Assembly (NCBI RefSeq): GCF_021018805.1
Contig: NC_086283.1
Coordinates: 17,264,162 to 17,328,161, forward strand
Source: Prinia subflava
Lineage: Eukaryota > Chordata > Aves > Passeriformes > Cisticolidae
Reading direction: 5' to 3'
Length of the DNA stretch: 64,000 nt
The first letter of the stretch is position 1. Each line of letters starts with the position of its first letter. The translations under genes were made by a program, and so were the position numbers. Below the pieces are notes generated by a model. That model made no database searches. It was given only the letters and a program-made list of their open reading frames with translations, and was not told where the DNA came from. Shown in pieces: positions 62,131 through 64,000 of the stretch.

Positions 62131-63655
62131 TTCCAGCCAAAGAAACCAAATTTGCTGCTCGGCAGTGGCTAAGTAACAGAGTTCTGTATGGAAAATAGCC
62201 AGGTACCAACTAAGTCCTAGCACCAAAGCAGACATTCCTTTATCAGCCTCCCTGGCAGTATCCTGAGCTTGGAGTGGATCTGAAACAGATCACACTTCAC
62301 CTCAGAAATCTCTTTTCAGCTGGAGTCAGACTTCTGACTTTCTGTTGCTGTAGCCTCCTCATCAGGTGATCAAAAAGAGCTTTGCCATTTGATCCCTTTT
62401 GACTTACTTCACTTTTACCACCTTTTATTGAGTTCCACCAAAACAAATGAAAACCCAATATCCTTTCCTCAGAAAGCAAACACGGGGCAGAGCGGAGAGA
62501 AGAGCAGCAGATGAAAGTCACTCCAGCTCTCCTTGCCCAATCACTTGAAAGCAGTCAGCTATTTTTGGCAGTCTCTGAACATTCAGTCACTGGTATGCAA
62601 GATGAGAAGCACACGTAGAGCAAAGCACATGACAAACCTGCACTAATTGTACACCAGAATGGCTGCAGAACCTCTCCTCCTTACAGCAGGAGAAATAACA
62701 TTTCAGCAGCTGCAGCATCAGCTAGGAAGGAGCACCTGCACTACATGATGGCCTCAAACAACTACAAATCATGATTCCCTTAGGAAATGCATACCCCTGT
62801 AATTCCCACCAATGCTACCAAAAATACCTCCACATCTTTATTTTACTAGGGAAGATGTTCATGGATCAGGTATTCCCGCTCTGCACACCACAGGTAACAA
62901 TGGCTTGCAGTGACAATTGGGTCCAGCCTGGTTTCATATTCTCCAGCAGCTTTGGGAGCAACAAAGTGTAAGTGACAGCAGTTCATATAATATGATTCTC
63001 TATATTAGTATAACTGTGTATAATTACAATGAAAATATTTATCATTTTCCAGGCAGTACTGTACCACAACTTGGCCAAATTGAGATGTAAGAGCAACATA
63101 AGAATTTCACGTGTGTACTGAACATGAAAGAGAGCTGCACAGAACTCCACAGCAGGTGTAAAATCCAAAGGACAAATGTTTATGTGCAAGCAATTTGACA
63201 GCACACTGACAATGCCTGGAAGTAAATCCAGCTTTAGCTACTTGAACATTGTGGCCAGTACCAGTGAGCTACTTAAGAGACAGAAAGGAAAAGAAAGGCA
63301 CCTACCAACTTCTTTGTAACTGCTGGAAGATGGCTGAAAGAACAAAATCAGAATAAATCTCTCTCTGCTTGTATGTCTGCTGGGCAGGTGAGCGTGTGCT
63401 GGGCCGGGTGTGAGTAGAGCTGTGCTGTAGATCACCTGGAGCTCAATCTGCACTGCTCCCTCCCCTGCCCCTCTCTCCTGCCTTTCCTCTCTACTTCTTT
63501 TATACTTTCTTTCCATTGTATCTTTCCATTTTATGCAAGAAAAAAACACCCTGCACTTTTTCCCTTCATTAAATGAAAACCAGAAATTTCCAAAATTTAA
63601 GCAAAAAGCCACCTGCAACAAAAGAGGAAAAACTCTGAAAATTCCTGGTTCCCCT
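62131..63655. other. Unannotated single-copy DNA
   Basis: No repeat recognised before the CR1 fragment. On the - strand, 63302-63333 (32 nt) is bracketed by an acceptor-like ttctttcag and a donor-like gtag/gtgcct and reads PSSSSYKEVG; probably a decoy. The 181-codon minus frame at 63238-63783 runs through this into the antisense of the CR1 fragment, so it is not a gene. Confidence 0.4.
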
Positions 63656-63780
63656 TTCCTGGAGGTACTCAAAAGCTGTCTGGACATAGTCCTGAGTGAT
63701 GTGCTCAGGAGATCCTGCTTCAGCAGCAGGAGGAGCTCCAGTGCTCCCTTCCAGTGAGGACCATTCTGTGATTCCATACA
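63656..63780 (+). mobile_element. CR1 LINE 3' end, 5'-truncated
   Basis: Typical CR1 3' untranslated sequence in order: cctggaggtactcaaaagc, tgtctggacatagtcctg, gtgctcaggagatcctgctt, cagcaggaggagctccag, then tcccttccag and ccattctgtgattccata. The end has the ATTCTGTG/ATTCCATA octamer-type tail that bird CR1 uses in place of poly(A). Only the last 125 bp or so are present, as usual for CR1. The 'actggacatagtcctg' style resembles the CR1 subfamilies whose 3' end carries ttgagca(g)gagg. Divergence from my memory of the consensus is moderate, so it is not a very young copy. It is the clearest marker of bird (or at least sauropsid) DNA in the window. Confidence 0.9.
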
Positions 63781-64000
63781 CAAAATGAACAGAAAAATAA
63801 AACAATTAGATGAGTGCTAATTACCACTGGATTTGAATGAACAAGCTATGGGGGCAGGGGAAAACATGGCCCAGAACTCCTAAACTCCTATGATTAAACG
63901 CGGTGGCTAAAACCTGAATGAAGCTGCTGGAAGCACAGTGCTGAAGGTTCTCTCCTCTGCTCTGCAGTCCCTGGGGAAGCCACCAGCACGTGGGAATAGT
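63781..64000. other. Unannotated DNA at right edge
   Basis: Nothing recognised in the remaining bases. Confidence 0.5.

Noticed and set aside
63302..63333. 32-nt minus-strand exon-like segment (PSSSSYKEVG)
   Set aside because: Very short, donor weak, next to a repeat fragment; likely chance.
63238..63783. 181-codon minus-strand frame
   Set aside because: Its N-terminal part is the antisense of the CR1 fragment. The rest shows no domain.
1..64000. Bacterial-type systems (operons, CRISPR, defence islands, prophage)
   Set aside because: No long frames, no direct-repeat arrays with spacers and no tight gene packing. The CR1 and LTR remnants place this in vertebrate DNA.

Overview
The window looks like vertebrate nuclear DNA, most likely from a bird, and probably one of the Neoaves such as a songbird. 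The direct evidence is three retroelement remnants. A CR1 LINE 3' end lies near 63.7 kb, with the short ATTCTGTG-type tail typical of bird CR1. Two solo LTRs, near 7.0-7.3 kb and 30.1-30.5 kb, belong to families I recognise from bird genomes. There are no long open frames, operons, bacterial ribosome sites, CRISPR arrays, rRNA or convincing tRNA genes. The rest is AT-rich single-copy DNA with many short A/C-rich slippage tracts.

Layout. 0-7 kb: single-copy DNA with an A/C tract and a small 31-bp minisatellite. 7-8.5 kb: solo LTR, an A/C tract, and a compact block with nested inverted repeats and a POU octamer that looks like a conserved regulatory element. 8.5-30 kb: mostly featureless, with an A/C-rich tract at 11.5 kb, small tandem repeats and short palindromes. 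30-33 kb: a second solo LTR, then a GC-richer patch with a cysteine-rich open frame and a start-codon-plus-donor signature. 33-47 kb: more A/C tracts, the longest open frame (35.4-36.0 kb), a second regulatory-looking block near 36.5 kb, a perfect hairpin at 39.1 kb, and a G-rich stretch at 46.6 kb. 47-64 kb: single-copy DNA with a GC-richer unidentified block at 57.4-58.2 kb and the CR1 remnant near the right edge.

No protein-coding gene can be called with confidence. Hand tallies of sampled lines show the + strand rich in A over T and C over G. Vertebrate transcribed regions usually show excess T and G on the sense strand, so I infer that much of the window may be intron of a gene read right to left on the - strand. 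All three retroelements would then be antisense to it, as is common for elements kept in introns. Several minus-strand sites resemble splice acceptors followed by short open frames, and two of these also have a poly(A) signal (51.7-51.8 kb and 39.8-39.9 kb). They are listed as low-confidence exon candidates. RNA-seq, cross-species alignment and a repeat-library search would decide them.
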